Source: Agelaius tricolor (taxonomy: Eukaryota; Chordata; Aves; Passeriformes; Icteridae). From it: a stretch of 64,000 nt of DNA. Of this stretch, positions 1-13,421 are shown piece after piece. Location of the stretch: positions 82,376,881-82,440,880 of the forward strand of contig JALJCS010000001.1 in NCBI GenBank assembly GCA_023055355.1, written 5' to 3'. Below the pieces are notes generated by a model. It was not told the DNA's origin, did not search any database, and worked only from the letters and a program-made list of their open reading frames with translations. The first letter of the stretch is position 1, and every line of letters starts with the position of its first letter. Position numbers and translations under genes: made by a program.

Positions 1-665
1 GCAATGCGGGCATCTAAATCCCAGAATAATTTTTGAGACTTGCATCAGGGGAGTTTTCATGGGGCAGGAAAGTTCCCTGGGGCTCACTCTGTGGCCTGGG
101 GCCTTGCCAGGGGTGGCTTTGGGCCCTGGGAGTGGTGGCTGGGCTCCAGCTCCTAGACTGTTGGAGCCCAGGCACACTCAGCTTTTGTGCACTGGGTCCT
201 CACTGCCCATGCTATCCCATGTCCCCTGGGACTGGAGGAGTGTTTCCATCTTGCTCTTGAAAACAAACCCAAAACTGTAGTCACACATGGTTCTATAAAA
301 ATGACAAGAAAGTGACTGTGTAGAGTGGGATTTATTCAAATTGATTCTGTACCTGTTAGCTGTAAACATAAAGAAACAAATACAAATGGGGGACACGGGG
401 TGTGTGTTTGTTTTTCAGATGAAAATGCTTATTGTATTTACCTGTTAAACTGGAAAGACCATAGGAGATGATTCAGATTATTGGGTAAATAATGCATGTT
501 TAAGAATATGACCCTGACTGTCCCTTTTGCTGGTTCTTCATTTTGTTGAATGATTTATTTATAGCATGTCTGTGAATCCAGTCCCTTCTGTGGGTGATGT
601 CATCTTTCTCCTGTATTACACATGCTGCACACCAGGGGAAGAGGCAGCAGCAACATGATTCAACA

Positions 666-707
666 TTTTACTCTTTCTCCTTCCTCTTAGAAGGAGAAAG
701 AGTAAAA
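666..707. repeat. Perfect 18-bp inverted repeat with 6-nt loop
   Basis: Left arm 666-683 (pyrimidine-rich, TTTTACTCTTTCTCCTTC) is the exact reverse complement of right arm 690-707, with loop CTCTTA at 684-689. The transcript of either strand would form an uninterrupted 18-bp stem. Confidence 0.95.
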
Positions 708-2089
708 TCAAAAACATATACTTTACTTTATATACATATTTGTTTCAAATGTCACTGAAGCATCTGTTTAAAAACATACATTTATAGAAAGAGAGGAAAA
801 GATTACAGATGCCTCTTCAAGTTCATTCTCTCTGTTACTGAAGTCTCGGATAGTTCACTTAAGCCTCATTTGAAAAGAATTCCCATAGTACTTTACATGC
901 CTGATGGCTAACACTTAGGTTTTGAGAGATTAATGAAGCCAAGGTGAAATGGTGATAGGGTGAAATAGTAGCAAAACGGCTGGAAAAGAGAAGCAAGCTC
1001 AACACCCATCGCCAACAAAAAAACAAATAAAAAAACCCCAACCAAACCAAAAAAACAACCCCAACCAGCTGCTATTTTCCTAAGTGGAAAAAAAAAAAAG
1101 GTTCTTAAATATTGATATTTTCTCAGTAAGAGGTTATTTTTAAGGTTATTTTGTTTACATTTGTTTGTATTTATTACATATATGAAATATGTAAATTTTT
1201 AAATCACATCCAAAAGTTACTGGAAAGGAGGATGACAAAAACTGATTAGAATAACTGTCTGTATTTTGGAGGCAACCTATTTCTCTGCACTGCACTGGGA
1301 AATCCAGCCCACACATCAACCTCCCAGTTGAGCACAATATAAGGAGCTCTCAGGAGGCAATGAAAATTTCCAGTCCCTGACAACTTTTATGAGCTGGGAT
1401 TTGGTGGCTGCCCTTTAGTAAAAAGCTGTGGCTTCCCTTGAAGAAAACATTTCCATTCTATTGCTACCCTCTCAGTCCTTACCAGATACTCCCTTTGTTT
1501 AAAAGCTTGTCAAAACTTACGATGGAATCAAACTTCTTTTTTTCTGCAACTGTAATATTCAAGTCAGCTTATATAGATAGAACTAAGTGCCTGCTTTAAA
1601 CCACAATCCATATAAATTAAATTGAAAATAACTTTTATAATAATGTATTTATACGTAGTATTTGAGTACTTGCTTTATGTTTCACACAAAAGACAAAAAT
1701 TCTGAATTCTGGGAATCTTTTCTCCAAAAGCCTTTTTGCTATATATCGCCTCCAACATCCCAGTTCTTTTACATGCAAAAAGGACATTAATATGAATGAG
1801 AATGATTTGTACAGCTAGGAGACTCAGAACCAAGATGCATTAAAAGGTTCTTAGACGAGGATTTTAGATAGAGGCAAAAATCATGGAATTATTCAGTTCA
1901 TATGCATTTGACTAGTCTATCCTAAAATAAAGTATACAGTAAGTAGTTTCTGATTCTTAATGCAATATTCTAAACCAGTGGCTGTTGGACCAAGTAGTTA
2001 ATATCTCTTTTAAATCATCTGTGCCTGAAAATACTTAAGTTAAAATTGGTTAGTGTTTTATCTCTTATATATTCATAATGTCATATATA

Positions 2090-2110
2090 TGTGTGTGTGT
2101 GTGTGTGTGT
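2090..2110. repeat. (TG)n microsatellite
   Basis: About ten uninterrupted TG dinucleotides, preceded by a short (AT)n run. Confidence 0.95.
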
Positions 2111-5100
2111 AGATACACTTCAAATTTTACAGAGTAAAAATATATCTGGCCAAAAAATTTATGTATTATCACTGAGGAAAATAGCTAGCTAAGCTTCAGA
2201 TAAATGTATAAGGTTCTGTCTGGAAAGACTGAATCCATTAGTGAACTGAACTAATAGGTCAAGAAAAGTAATAGCCAAATAAATATTTTATTAGCATTTC
2301 GTGAAACTTGCTAATGGTTAAGGCTACTAATCCTGCACTAGTGGGAATCTTTATTCAATATCAGGTCATTATCCAATACATATTGTCTCCAGTTTCATAC
2401 AAAGTGACTTTCTGAGTGTGACTGGAGAAAGGTATTTTCACATTAATTGAATACTCTCAGATACAATGGATGAAATCTGCTGCTGTTCTAACATTTTGCT
2501 GGTTAAATGATTGGGGGAATCAAACAGAGCTGTATGGAGATGCAGTAAAAAAAAAGTCACTTTTATTTGCAATAAATTTTCATAACTGAATTTTCTCTTG
2601 AAATCATAGTTTATGAAAAGGCTGGTGTCAGGCAGTGGGAACATTCCTTAGCTCAGGATCTCATTTTCCACAAGTGCAGTGTGGAGAGCAGCTCTCCAAG
2701 CACCTCCAGTCAGGAGAGGAGTTCTTTGTGAATGCCAGCATGGATGTGGGTTAGCATGGGTGTGGGATTTCATGTCCCCACCCTCATCATTTGTAAATCC
2801 AAGTATTGCCTTTTAATTTTTGTCTTTCCTTTGGAGTCAAGTCTCTCACTATGAGAAACTGGTGGGGATGGGAGTTGCCAGGTGCCCCCTGTGAAGCTGG
2901 AGGTGGCACAAGGCAGCCACAGTACCTCTGGCTGAGTAGTGCTCTGGGCACACACATTTCTCAGAAATTGTTTAAGTAGGACAGATCCTGATGGATCAAT
3001 AAGCAGAAGCAGCTTCTCAGTGGTCAGGGCACACTGGAAATTATCCTGTTGAGGCAGTCCTCTCATACTGGTGCTAAAAACCAGAAAACACAGAGCTCAG
3101 TGGTCAGCTCATGACAGCTGTCTTGCCTTTTAATTTTTTTTTAGTTTTCTTCCTGTCGTTTCTGAGGCAAGCCTACTCGAAATTGTTTTTCCTGCCTGTG
3201 TCTAAGTTCATACTCAGATGGTATTTATTCTGTCAAAACCACCATTAACACCAGTGGAACATTTTTAGATTAAGAAACCACTGAACATCAGAAAGAAGCA
3301 CAAGATCTGTTGCAGTGCAGATGCACCATTTTGGTTAAATACCAGCAAAACTGGTATTGAACTCTCAAAAGAGTCTGAGATTTCTGAGTCTGAGCATCCT
3401 TTATGCTTTTTTAGCTTTAGTTTAATCCCTTATTCTTAGCATTTGAAAAAAGGAGAAAAAATGCAAAAACTTTCATGTTTGAAGACAGCACTTTTTATGA
3501 TTCAGTAATCACTGAGGTTAGACTGTAACACTGATGTACTGACCAAGGGAGCATTCCTTTCTCAGGACATCAAATCAATTTTACTAATTTATGTTAATAT
3601 TTGAGCGGGGAAAATACTTAATGATTCTCTCTTATCTAGTCCAGATGGATTGATTTCTTTTCCTAAGAGTGCAGTTTATGAAAATATTGTCTAAACTAAC
3701 TGTGAAGTGCTAGAAGAACATAAACTGCGTGATTCTTATGTATAATTTAAAAAGCAATTTCAAGGCTCCAGTTCTATAACTGTTCAACATATAAAATTCT
3801 CACTCAGCTCTGCAGTTGGAAGCAATTCAATAGAAGTGATTTTACAATTGATTTCAGTAGGTGTTTTGACTACAAGGGAAGAACAAAATTGGCCAACAAT
3901 ATTTGTAAAGTGATTTTGGATTCTCAGGAGTGAAGGCACTACAGTGTAAATTGTTATCATTTTTATGAGCTGGAGCATTCATCCTATCTGAAATTCTCTA
4001 AGAAATCCCTGAGTTTTAAAGAATTTGCATCCATAGTCTCATTCTTTGTTCCCCCTGTTAAGAATGAGCACCCATGTAGACAGGAATGCCACAGCTGGAG
4101 AACTGACACTGTATATAATGAGAAGTAGTACATGTCAGTAATAGAGCAGAAGAGGTTTTAGGGCAAATTCCTTCTTGCCTTGCCTTTAACCTTGTGATTT
4201 TTGCATTCCAATCATACACAGTGGTGACAGCTTCTCTCTGGGACTATTCCACAGATTGAGGTTTAGGTATTCTCCAAAATTATAGGGGATTTATGGTCAA
4301 AATCCTCCAGAAATAGGGTTTGTAACCTGTAGCTGTAGTAAATTAAACCAAGGTCTGTTCCCTAGCTTAGAAGCCAGCTGGCATGGTCTGCCCACATCTA
4401 TGCTATTAAACTCTCTTTCCAAAACAGACTGTCTGAATCCAAACTGCCTGTTGGGAATGATCTTTGGCCCATGTTAATTTCCAAATTGTTCCAGTGATTT
4501 TTTGGAAGAGTGCTAGCATTCACCAGCCAAAACCATGTCAGGGATTTTGTCTTCTAGCAATTTAACAATACAGACAGCTGAGTTCCAGTGCCTGGACGAT
4601 GTGCTGACTCTGCTTTAATTTTTCAGTCTAGATGTGCTTTCTATCTATTCCCGGTGCTGTTTCCCGAGCACATGCTCTACCTACAGGATAACATATCAAT
4701 GGAAAATGTTTGTGATCTGTCATCAGAATAAAACTATTAACTCCTTGAGCCCTTCAGTGGACAGAGATATCTAATATGCAATCCTGGGCTAGATGCTGGG
4801 GACACCAACCATGCCATTTTTCAGTGAAGCTGCAGGCAGCTGCTCGCCCAGCACAAAGGGTGAGTTCAGAAATCTACCACGGAAGGGCAGCTGATGCCAG
4901 GTGTCTAAATTCTAGGTGCTGTACTCCTTGGGACACTTGCTCTCATGGCAGTATATGTACTTAAAAGGGTTTCAGTAAAGTTGCAGTTTTTCCTTAACTT
5001 TGCATGACTGATAGAGCAGCTTTAGTAATATTTGCTTAATTGCATTTGTGCATGAAAGACTGTGATACCTATCAATATTTATATCTGTTCATTTATGTAA

Positions 5101-6833
5101 AAAAATTACATGCTCAGGAAAAGGCTAATGGGAGAACATTTGTGCAAGAGATTGATATGGGGAAAGACAAAAATAAATATTTTTGAAAAACTACTGCCAT
5201 AGTTGCTCAAATGTCTTTAGCATTATTGTAAATATTTTCCATTTGCATATGACTTTGTATAAATTTTTGCTTGTCTTTCAAATAAAAAATACATTTGTGG
5301 AAACATGATATTTTACATCTGACTGACTAATAGAGTAGGAATATACAGAAATGTCTATTTACAAAAAACTCTTTGGGGCTGGAAAAGTCTCAGGTCATCA
5401 CAGCTACATCAGGATTGACATTTCAAACAGGCAGTTATCTGGGGAAGGTGGTGATGGTATTTTTGCTGTTATTTTCCCTTTTACAGACAATAACACTTCA
5501 CCATTCTGTTTGTGGAACAATTCACATCAGCTTCAAGCAAAATGAGGATGGATAGTTTTAGCAGTTTAAGTAGGAGGTTTTCAGAAATCTAGTTGAATTC
5601 AATAAATCTTTTGCAACACCGTTGGCTTTGATAACCCACAACTGATGAATGGCCACAAATAGATGAGGAAAGCAAAACTGTTCTCAAATTATGGCTGCCC
5701 ATAGCCCAAAAAAGAGATTGTAGTCGAAGTTTCCAAGGGCAAAAACAGGTGGGCATTTCTCACTGATTTGCTACCCTTTTTCTACTCTTGAAAAAGAGTG
5801 CTACTGTCAGAGAAGCTGTTTGCTTCTGATTCCTGAAGAGTATGAGCACTAAAACTCAAAGAACAAGGTGAATGAAATTAGGTGAATGAAAGGCAGGCTT
5901 TAAAGAGATTTTGGGAATATTATTACAATAAGATTATACAGACAAAGTAAGTCTCATCAAGCAAAGGCTAGGCTCAAGTGTAAGCTACTTTACAGACACA
6001 AAATCAAAGTTCTTATAGTACTGACTTGAGAAAGCAATATCAAGATGAATTTGTTGCATATTTATTTATGCATATTTGATGTTTTAGAGAAAGAAAAATC
6101 CCACCTAGTTGTACATGTGAAATGCCAAAACATCACATTAGTATCAAGCTTAGCAGGAAAATTATAACTGAGATCTAGATTTTCTTTTTCACTATGCCTT
6201 TTTTGGACTATCTTGTTCTTGTGTACAGATAAATCCCGCTTCATTCCCTGTGTACACTTCAGTATTTGTTAACACTATATTTTGAGAAAGTATGACTTCT
6301 ATTTTAAAGTATATATGTGAGTCAATTTTGCTTGAAGATGATCATCATCTTTAAACTGAATTGGCAGAGTTGTAAAAAAAACTGATCCATCATAGATATG
6401 CAAAAATCAGAGTAATGCCAATAAATGTAACATGGGATTTCAGAGGAAAGAGCCAAGATCTTTTTATTCTGACTGTTGTGGGAATTATTTGTAGAGCTGG
6501 AGATATTTTTTGACGGTGGTTTTCTTGTTTGGTTTTGTATGATTTCATTCTGGTTTGGTTTTGCTATACATTTGGGTGGGGGGTTTTGGGGGATTTTTCA
6601 CTATTTTATCAAAATGTTATTACACTATTAAAAGATTGTCTTAAAACTTACAAAACTCCAGGGACAACACTTTAAGACCAACAGATGAAAATGTCATGAA
6701 ATTCTCAGGACTTAAAGGGTTTTAATGGACATTACATTTTAGCCATTTAGACTGGTCCAGCCAGCAAGAAATTTTAATGAAAATCCAAATACATATGTAT
6801 GTGCCTGTGTAAAGTCTGTAATGATGCACATGT

Positions 6834-6868
6834 CTGTAGGTAACTGTGTGGGTCTATGTTACCTACAG
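6834..6868. repeat. 11-bp inverted repeat, 13-nt spacer
   Basis: CTGTAGGTAAC at 6,834-6,844 is exactly reverse-complemented at 6,858-6,868. Confidence 0.85.
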
Positions 6869-8737
6869 TCCATGTTTTCACACATTTCTTCTAGGGTTAG
6901 ATCTAACATTCAAACTTGAGAATATTGTATTCAAACTGAAATACCAAGGGCTTTTTTTCCACAAACATGTGCTTCTATCCTTCCTTCCATAATAAACTGA
7001 TCCAACACCTAGGATGCTCAATACGTCTACAGTGATAGTTTTAAGATGTGATGACTTGTGGTTACCAATCCAAAAACACTTTCAAACACTAGATATGGAA
7101 AATTCCCAATATGTCATGCAGAAATTCCCTCTGGCATTAAGACCTGACATAGAACTGAAGCTTGACTTTCCAAAGCAGTAATAAATGTTCTCACTCAGGA
7201 GGAACCAAAGAGAGGACTTCAGCCAGACACATTTGAGACAGCATGGAGGTGACCTTGGTCTGTTCTAAAAGATTTCTAGTTTGTCTTTGGTTAACTGTGA
7301 TAGGACTTGAATAAAAAACTCTGTAGGAATTAAAACAAACAAACAACCTCCACCTCCCAACCCCCGAACAAAAAAAACCCCAAAGAATCATGGAATAATC
7401 TCAGAGCATTGTTTTAATACCTTGTAAAATACCTTAAAATGCTTTTTGAAACTTCTTTGATATGTACAGAAGAATAGTGGTATGGTGGCTGTATATAAAG
7501 ATTTTATTTCATTGATTTACAATGATCAGCTTAAACTTCCTATGTTTACTATGACATGTCACATTCAAACCTTTATTTCACATCAGTTACACATCTCCAT
7601 TCACACAAAAACATACTACTACAACAGACTCCTGAAATGATATAGATTGCTTTCAGTGTTCTTAATAGGTCTGATAAGTTAAACAGAAATCACCTGTCAT
7701 CCAAGAACTGCTTTTTGAAGAAATGAGCTATTCAGCTAACTGTTGGGACAAGGAAGGAACAGGAAAATGGGAAGAGCTGCGCTCAAGAGTCATACAAAAT
7801 TATCTGGAACTTTTTTATTTGTTGAGTTGACTCTTCGCAGGTCTAAAGGTTTCTATCAGTTACAGCTGAACTTGATTAGAATTTTTCTATTATTTCCTAG
7901 GTATTAAGGGTAACCAACAACCTTCACTCCCTCCCCCTCCCCTGCCCAGCAGAAAGGAAGGAATTATCAGTTGAAATTTTCAACCCTGTGTAAAAGCTGG
8001 TGAAAGTACAGACATTAAATACAATTGAGAGATGTGTTTTGTATATTTCTTGGGATATGGGCATATGTCTACTGGCAGGAGCTCTAGAAGGTAAATTTCT
8101 GCAATAGATGGCTTGTATTAATTACAAATTTTGAATTTGTAACAATATAACTCCATCATTTCTATAAAACAATATTTAATATACAACAAACTTTCACCAC
8201 ATAAACACATTAAAAACACCTTTTTATAGTTTCAAGAATTGATTACAGGTTTCTCATAAAAACATTTTCATAACTAGAATCTTAATACAGAATGATTTTT
8301 TCTATGCCAAAATACATTTAGATGGTAAATTGTTTATAGAAAAAGATACAGAGAGAAATGGGGTTTGCTGGCATGTAATCCATTTTATTTCATTCTTTCA
8401 TGGTCAACTTTAAAGCAAAGTTAAAGATGTTTGTCATAAAATATTTCATTGTTTTAATCCAGAGTCTTAACCAGAAAAGAAGAAGGAAGCTAACCGACTT
8501 ATTCTGTGTTTCAGTGTCTCTCAGGCGTGCCCAGAACAGCACTTAGCACACACTAACTGGACCATAAATACCTGTCAAGGGTTTTTTGAAAGATATAACA
8601 TTCCCATTAACTTTCAGCTTTAGGCACCCACAGAATCAGGAGTGGATTCACTGTCATAGCTGAATTGCATTTACCAAATGCAACACCAGAAAAAGAAAAA
8701 TCCACATAAAACCACATAGGAAGATTGATCACACATT

Positions 8738-8743
8738 TTTATT
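8738..8743 (-). terminator. SOX11: Candidate distal poly(A) signal of SOX11
   Basis: Minus-strand AATAAA followed about 20-35 bases downstream by a GT-rich element (TGTGGTTTTATGTGG on the minus strand). This is the textbook arrangement for cleavage and polyadenylation. It is chosen over other AATAAA hexamers in this AT-rich DNA because of that downstream element and the nearby second signal. Confidence 0.5.
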
Positions 8744-8776
8744 AGAGTCTTTTGAACAATTGCATTTTGTTGTTCC

Positions 8777-8782
8777 TTTATT
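8777..8782 (-). terminator. Second, closely spaced poly(A) signal
   Basis: Minus-strand AATAAA about 39 bases upstream of the signal at 8,738-8,743 in the direction of SOX11 transcription. Paired signals often mark a strong 3' end. Confidence 0.35.
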
Positions 8783-11700
8783 TAAAAACTCTTGCAAAAA
8801 AGACATTGGAGTGGACTGGTTTCAACCCTGAGCATTAACACTGCATATCAAGTACTGTAGTAAAGAAGCTGGTTAAGTTTGTAGCACTAGCACAAGTCAC
8901 TGATATTAATCCTCTAGGTGATCAGGTTTTTACAAAAAAAATACATAGTTTTCAATAAATAATGCTTAATTTTACAACTTTGATACAGCAATGTCATACA
9001 CTGTTTTGACACATACTAAACTCTGCATGCTATATAGTCTACTAGAAGACAAAACTTTGCCATGCATTTTCTTTTTCTAGTGCTAGAAAACACTTTGTCC
9101 TCCAGTGCATTGCCTCAAGCAGCCTTACCATCTTCTTTCTTTCACAGCAATAGGCCGTGCACTGGCATGCAAAAACCTCAAGAAAAGGTTTCCCCCCCAC
9201 CATCACTCAGACTTCTAAACAAAAGTACTTTTCAGCTTTTCCCCCCAAGACCTGGAGTGGCTATGAAAACTAATTTCATGTGGCCTTGAAAAGTCTTTGA
9301 AATTACATATTTTAAAAGTGTCATGCTTGAAAAACTGCTCTAAAACATTCAATTTCCCCCACCTGTGGCCATCATGCAACATCATTGAAATGTTGTAACC
9401 ATCAAAAGTCCCACACTGGAAAACAGGCCTCCATTTTAAAACAGCCCACCAAAAACCAAAAGGAAATAAGAAAAAAAGTATCACAGCATTTATGTAAAGA
9501 CTCCAAAACGCCAACATATATACAAGAGCAAAACCAGATACAAATTGTAAATGAACTAACAATGGCATATAACTCTTCTCCCTGGCTTTGCCAGGAGTTG
9601 AGGCAAATTGGTTTTGGAGATAAGCAGGACGATGGAAACAAAAACAAATTGTGACAATGGGAGTTCCCGGATTAATCATTATTACTTGATCAAATTTCTT
9701 CAAGCAGTAAATCAATGTCTTGATTTTACTGGAAGTGTGAATTACCAAAATCTAAATCTTTACTCAATAATTCTAAATCAAACCTGCCTCTGAACTTTCG
9801 TAAGTCTTAGAATTTTGGCACCCTTGCACTTTTTCATCCCGCAAGATTGCACTTCACAGAAAATCCAGATGTAACTAACCACAAAAGAAGAAATTTGATT
9901 AATTAATAAGGATTGAAACCTCCATTCTCACACTTCCAGGTTGTTGTTCATCATTGAAAACCATTCACCCCTTCTTATCCATATTGCTTTAGGGGTTTCC
10001 TTGTATCTACAGAAGTCATTCCTTTTAAATTGCTGTCAATCACAATTTTTTCTAAGAGTTTTTAAAATATTCCTATCTTTGCACTGGCATAAGTATTGGG
10101 TTTTCTAAGAGAATCTCACCCCAAAGAAGGTATTACTTTTATACATGAAATATTACGAACTTTTGCTTCCCTTTTTGTAAGTCATTCTACATTTTCTGCA
10201 CATTTGTGCTTTATATTGAATATAAAAATAGGTCTTTAAAACTCTATTTACTTTAAACTCACTAAAAAACTACTTGCATGTGAAATTCTCTTACAAATTC
10301 ACTGCATCCATGTAGAGAAGATAAAACTAATTAGGCAGTTAATTGGTATAGGTAGTGTGCAAAAAAATTAAAAAAAAAAAACAATCACAGCCTTGGATGT
10401 GAGTGAGGGGAAAGGAAATTAATCAAAGAAATACAACTGTATAGTAGGGGAAATGTAAGGCAACTCATTGTATTAAGTTTTTGTTGTTTATTTTTTCCTG
10501 GCCATTCTTACAAATGAAGGTTAGGAGGAGATAAGACACCTATCCTGCCAGCAGCCCTTGAGGCAAAAACTCCCATTGAGCTCAATGAGAATTTTTTCTT
10601 TTTTTTTTTTTTTTTTACCAGAGCAGGTTTAAGGCCTTACTAGGCAACAATTGTGAGGATGTAAAACAGAATTCATGAACGGTTTTGATTATCAAACACC
10701 TAAAACTTATATGGCCCTGACTTTGACCCTACACCAGTTTTCCCCTGGTGTAACAACAGAGTTGCACTTTCCTCAAAAAGGCAGGAGTGAAGGATCATAC
10801 TGCACACATGCAAATCACATTCAATAGACTTGAAGTTTTATCTGAATGTCAGTGAATGCCTAAAGAGCATGTAGCACTTAAAGGACGCTTGGAATGAGCT
10901 TTTCTACCACACTTATAAAAGACTGCACTTAAAGAGAGAAAATGTTTCTTAATTGTGGTTATTTTTAAAGGAAGGAAAAAAAAAACAGAGTAAAAACATC
11001 AAAAGGGGGGAAAAAAGCTTGCAAAAAATGTTCACCTTAAAGACAAAAAGAATCAGCATGTTTCATTAGGTTTTACATCGAGTTGACATCCTCAGTGTTA
11101 GTAAGGAAATTGTCTTTCGACACAGAAAAGCTCATTTTCCTCCCTCCTATCACTGAGTCCTATTACACGTAGAGTAGTATTGTACAGAGACAAATGCAAG
11201 GAATGTGGGGGAAAAAGGCCACTGGAGATACCAGGCCTGCAACAGGACTGCTCTAGCACATCAACAAAGATTCCTATGTACACAGAAAACAAAAAAGGAA
11301 AGAGAAACAAAGGTATGAATATTATTAATGACAAAATAAAAGAGTAGCTTAGCAGATGCTATTTTTTCATGAATAGAAGATTGTTTTTTACTCTCACTGA
11401 GACCAGTAGGAGCATAGGCATTCAACAGCATCAGACTTCAGCCCTAACTATGCAGTGGCTTAAACAGAACACTACCTAGTTTTTCCTTGAACAATATGCA
11501 ATGATACACTCTAAAAATAAAAATAACTGAAGTGTTTGGCCAAAAAAATTATTTCCCTGCACCATATACCTTCACTCAAAATATTCATCTGATATAGTAC
11601 AGTATAATTCCCATTTAGAAGAAAGAAAAGATCCTTTTGAGTGGGTATTATATTATTTGACTAAAGTAGACCTGTTGCTCTTTTAAAATATGCCTGACTG

Positions 11701-12436
11701 CTCTTTAATTGGATCATTTAAATCAGCTATCCTTGAGTAATATTTAAAATGGCAATTTTAAAAACAGCTTCCAAAAATATATGCAAGTCAAAACTTTTGT
11801 AGGCTGAGACACAGACCTTATTACAATGCTAACTAAATGCAGCCTGTATTTGACCATAATCATTCATAACTCATTGAACATCTGTAAAGCACAAATGTTT
11901 AATGACACTGCCTATTATCACTTTAATAAACAAGGATGCATATCAGAAGAAAGGGTCTGAAAGAACAAGTCACCCTACTCTCATGATAGCTTGAAGAATT
12001 ACTAAGAGAATTTTGGCTCAGTTTTAAGACTTAGAACCTGATCAACTTACTCCATCACCCTAGCCCAAAACAGGATTTTCAATAGCAGGATAGTGAATGG
12101 CTAGGCTAGAGCACTTCAGTGTAACTATTTTCTTTCAGTCTTTTGCCTTAGAAGAGATAAATGTCATTTGTTTTCAATCTGATTTCTAAGTTATTACATG
12201 GAGAACACACTAATCATTTGAGACCAAAAACTGAAAATTGAAGAAACTCTGTTTTATTGAGGACTATCCATTGCCAAGGATATCTTGTATATTGTAATTA
12301 AGTTTGTTTCAAAACACAGTTTCTCATAAAGAATTATCACAATGCAAGACATAAATTTGAGTTCCCAGATATGCTATATCTCTTTTCTGATAGCAAAGAT
12401 TTAGGCCAAACAACTTTTATTTAGAATCATGAGTGT

Positions 12437-12459
12437 TTTATTATTATTATTATTATTAG
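12437..12459. repeat. (TTA)n microsatellite in the SOX11 3' UTR region
   Basis: Seven uninterrupted tta units. Confidence 0.9.
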
Positions 12460-12916
12460 AAAGAGATCAGATTATATTAATCATTTTACTACCAGTTTAA
12501 CTAACCTAAAGTAAGATATCTCACCACTTAAATGCCTAAGAGTTGTCTTTGATTAAACATAACATGCATGCAGGTTTTAATGTTATGTTTTATTATGCCT
12601 TACAAATGCGTATGCAGGATTTTCATTTCAGCAAGTCTGAAAGCCTGTAGCAGTGGTTGCCACCAAAACACCAGCACAGTGAATTGTCCCTGTAAACAGC
12701 TGGATCATTAATTAGCGGAGGAAAAAAAAAGTAGTAATAATTTACCAATGCCTATCAGATAAAAAAGTAAACTTCTTGAGAAACAAACTTCCACCTCGTG
12801 AGTCTGTTTATTGCCATCAGCAGCTATTTCAGAGCACACAACTGAAATCCGATGGCTGCTAAAGTCAAAAAAAAAAAAAAAAAAAAGCACACTGACAAAG
12901 TCTGCTTACCTACAGC

Positions 12917-13421
12917 CGAAGAAGCTCGTACCCCTTCCCCTGCCCTGCGCTGCCTGCCCGGAGCAGCGGGCGGCTCTCCGGAGCGGCAGTGCCTCCCCGG
13001 CGGACCGAGCGCTGCCCGGGGCGGAGGAGATGCGAAACCGCTACCCTCAGCATCTCCACCTCGAGTCTGGCCCAGGTTACTCATCACGAAGGGGACAGGG
13101 GGAGGAAAAAGCCCAGCGGGGAGAAGACCGGGAGCATGCCGAGCGGGGAGAGTCGCCTTGCCGGCAGCGCTGAGAGCAGGCGGGCGGGCAGCCGGCCCCG
13201 CACCCGGAGCCCCCGCCCGGAGCGCGGCTGCGGGGCCGCCCCGGGAGCGGGGGGAGGCGGCGGAGCCGAAAATGCCCGGGGCCAGCCTGGCTGCCGCTGC
13301 CCGGAGCGGCCCCGGGGAAGCAGCAAGCAAACCCCGGCCCCGCGGAGCAAAGCCGGTGGGAAAAAGGCGACGAGAGGAGGGAAAAAAAAAAAAAAAGGAA
13401 AAGAAGCAGTCCTGACTCTCC
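12917..13421. other. Isolated CpG-rich block inside the presumed SOX11 3' UTR
   Basis: About 500 bases of strongly GC- and CpG-rich DNA with AT-rich DNA on both sides, separated from the main SOX11 CpG island by about 1.4 kb. Homopurine runs mark its edges: 20 A at 12,867-12,886 on the left and 15 A at 13,382-13,396 near the right edge. Open frames cross it on both strands, but their products are Arg/Pro/Ala/Gly-rich, match no family I know and end in Lys or Phe runs from the A/T tracts. I read it as non-coding. It could be a second promoter, an antisense transcript start or a structured UTR element. Confidence 0.7.

Larger units (their letters stand above)
1..8714. other. Intergenic DNA downstream of SOX11
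   Basis: AT-rich sequence with only short open frames that match nothing I recognise. It contains a perfect hairpin (666-707), a (TG)n run (2,090-2,110) and an 11-bp inverted repeat (6,834-6,868). No RNA gene or recent transposon is apparent. The part from 7,500 to 8,714 could belong to a longer SOX11 3' UTR. Confidence 0.6.

Noticed and set aside
12867..13396. CpG block as a processed retrocopy with poly(A) tail at 13,382-13,396
   Set aside because: I found no matching target-site duplication and no resemblance to a known mRNA. A-tracts are common throughout this UTR.
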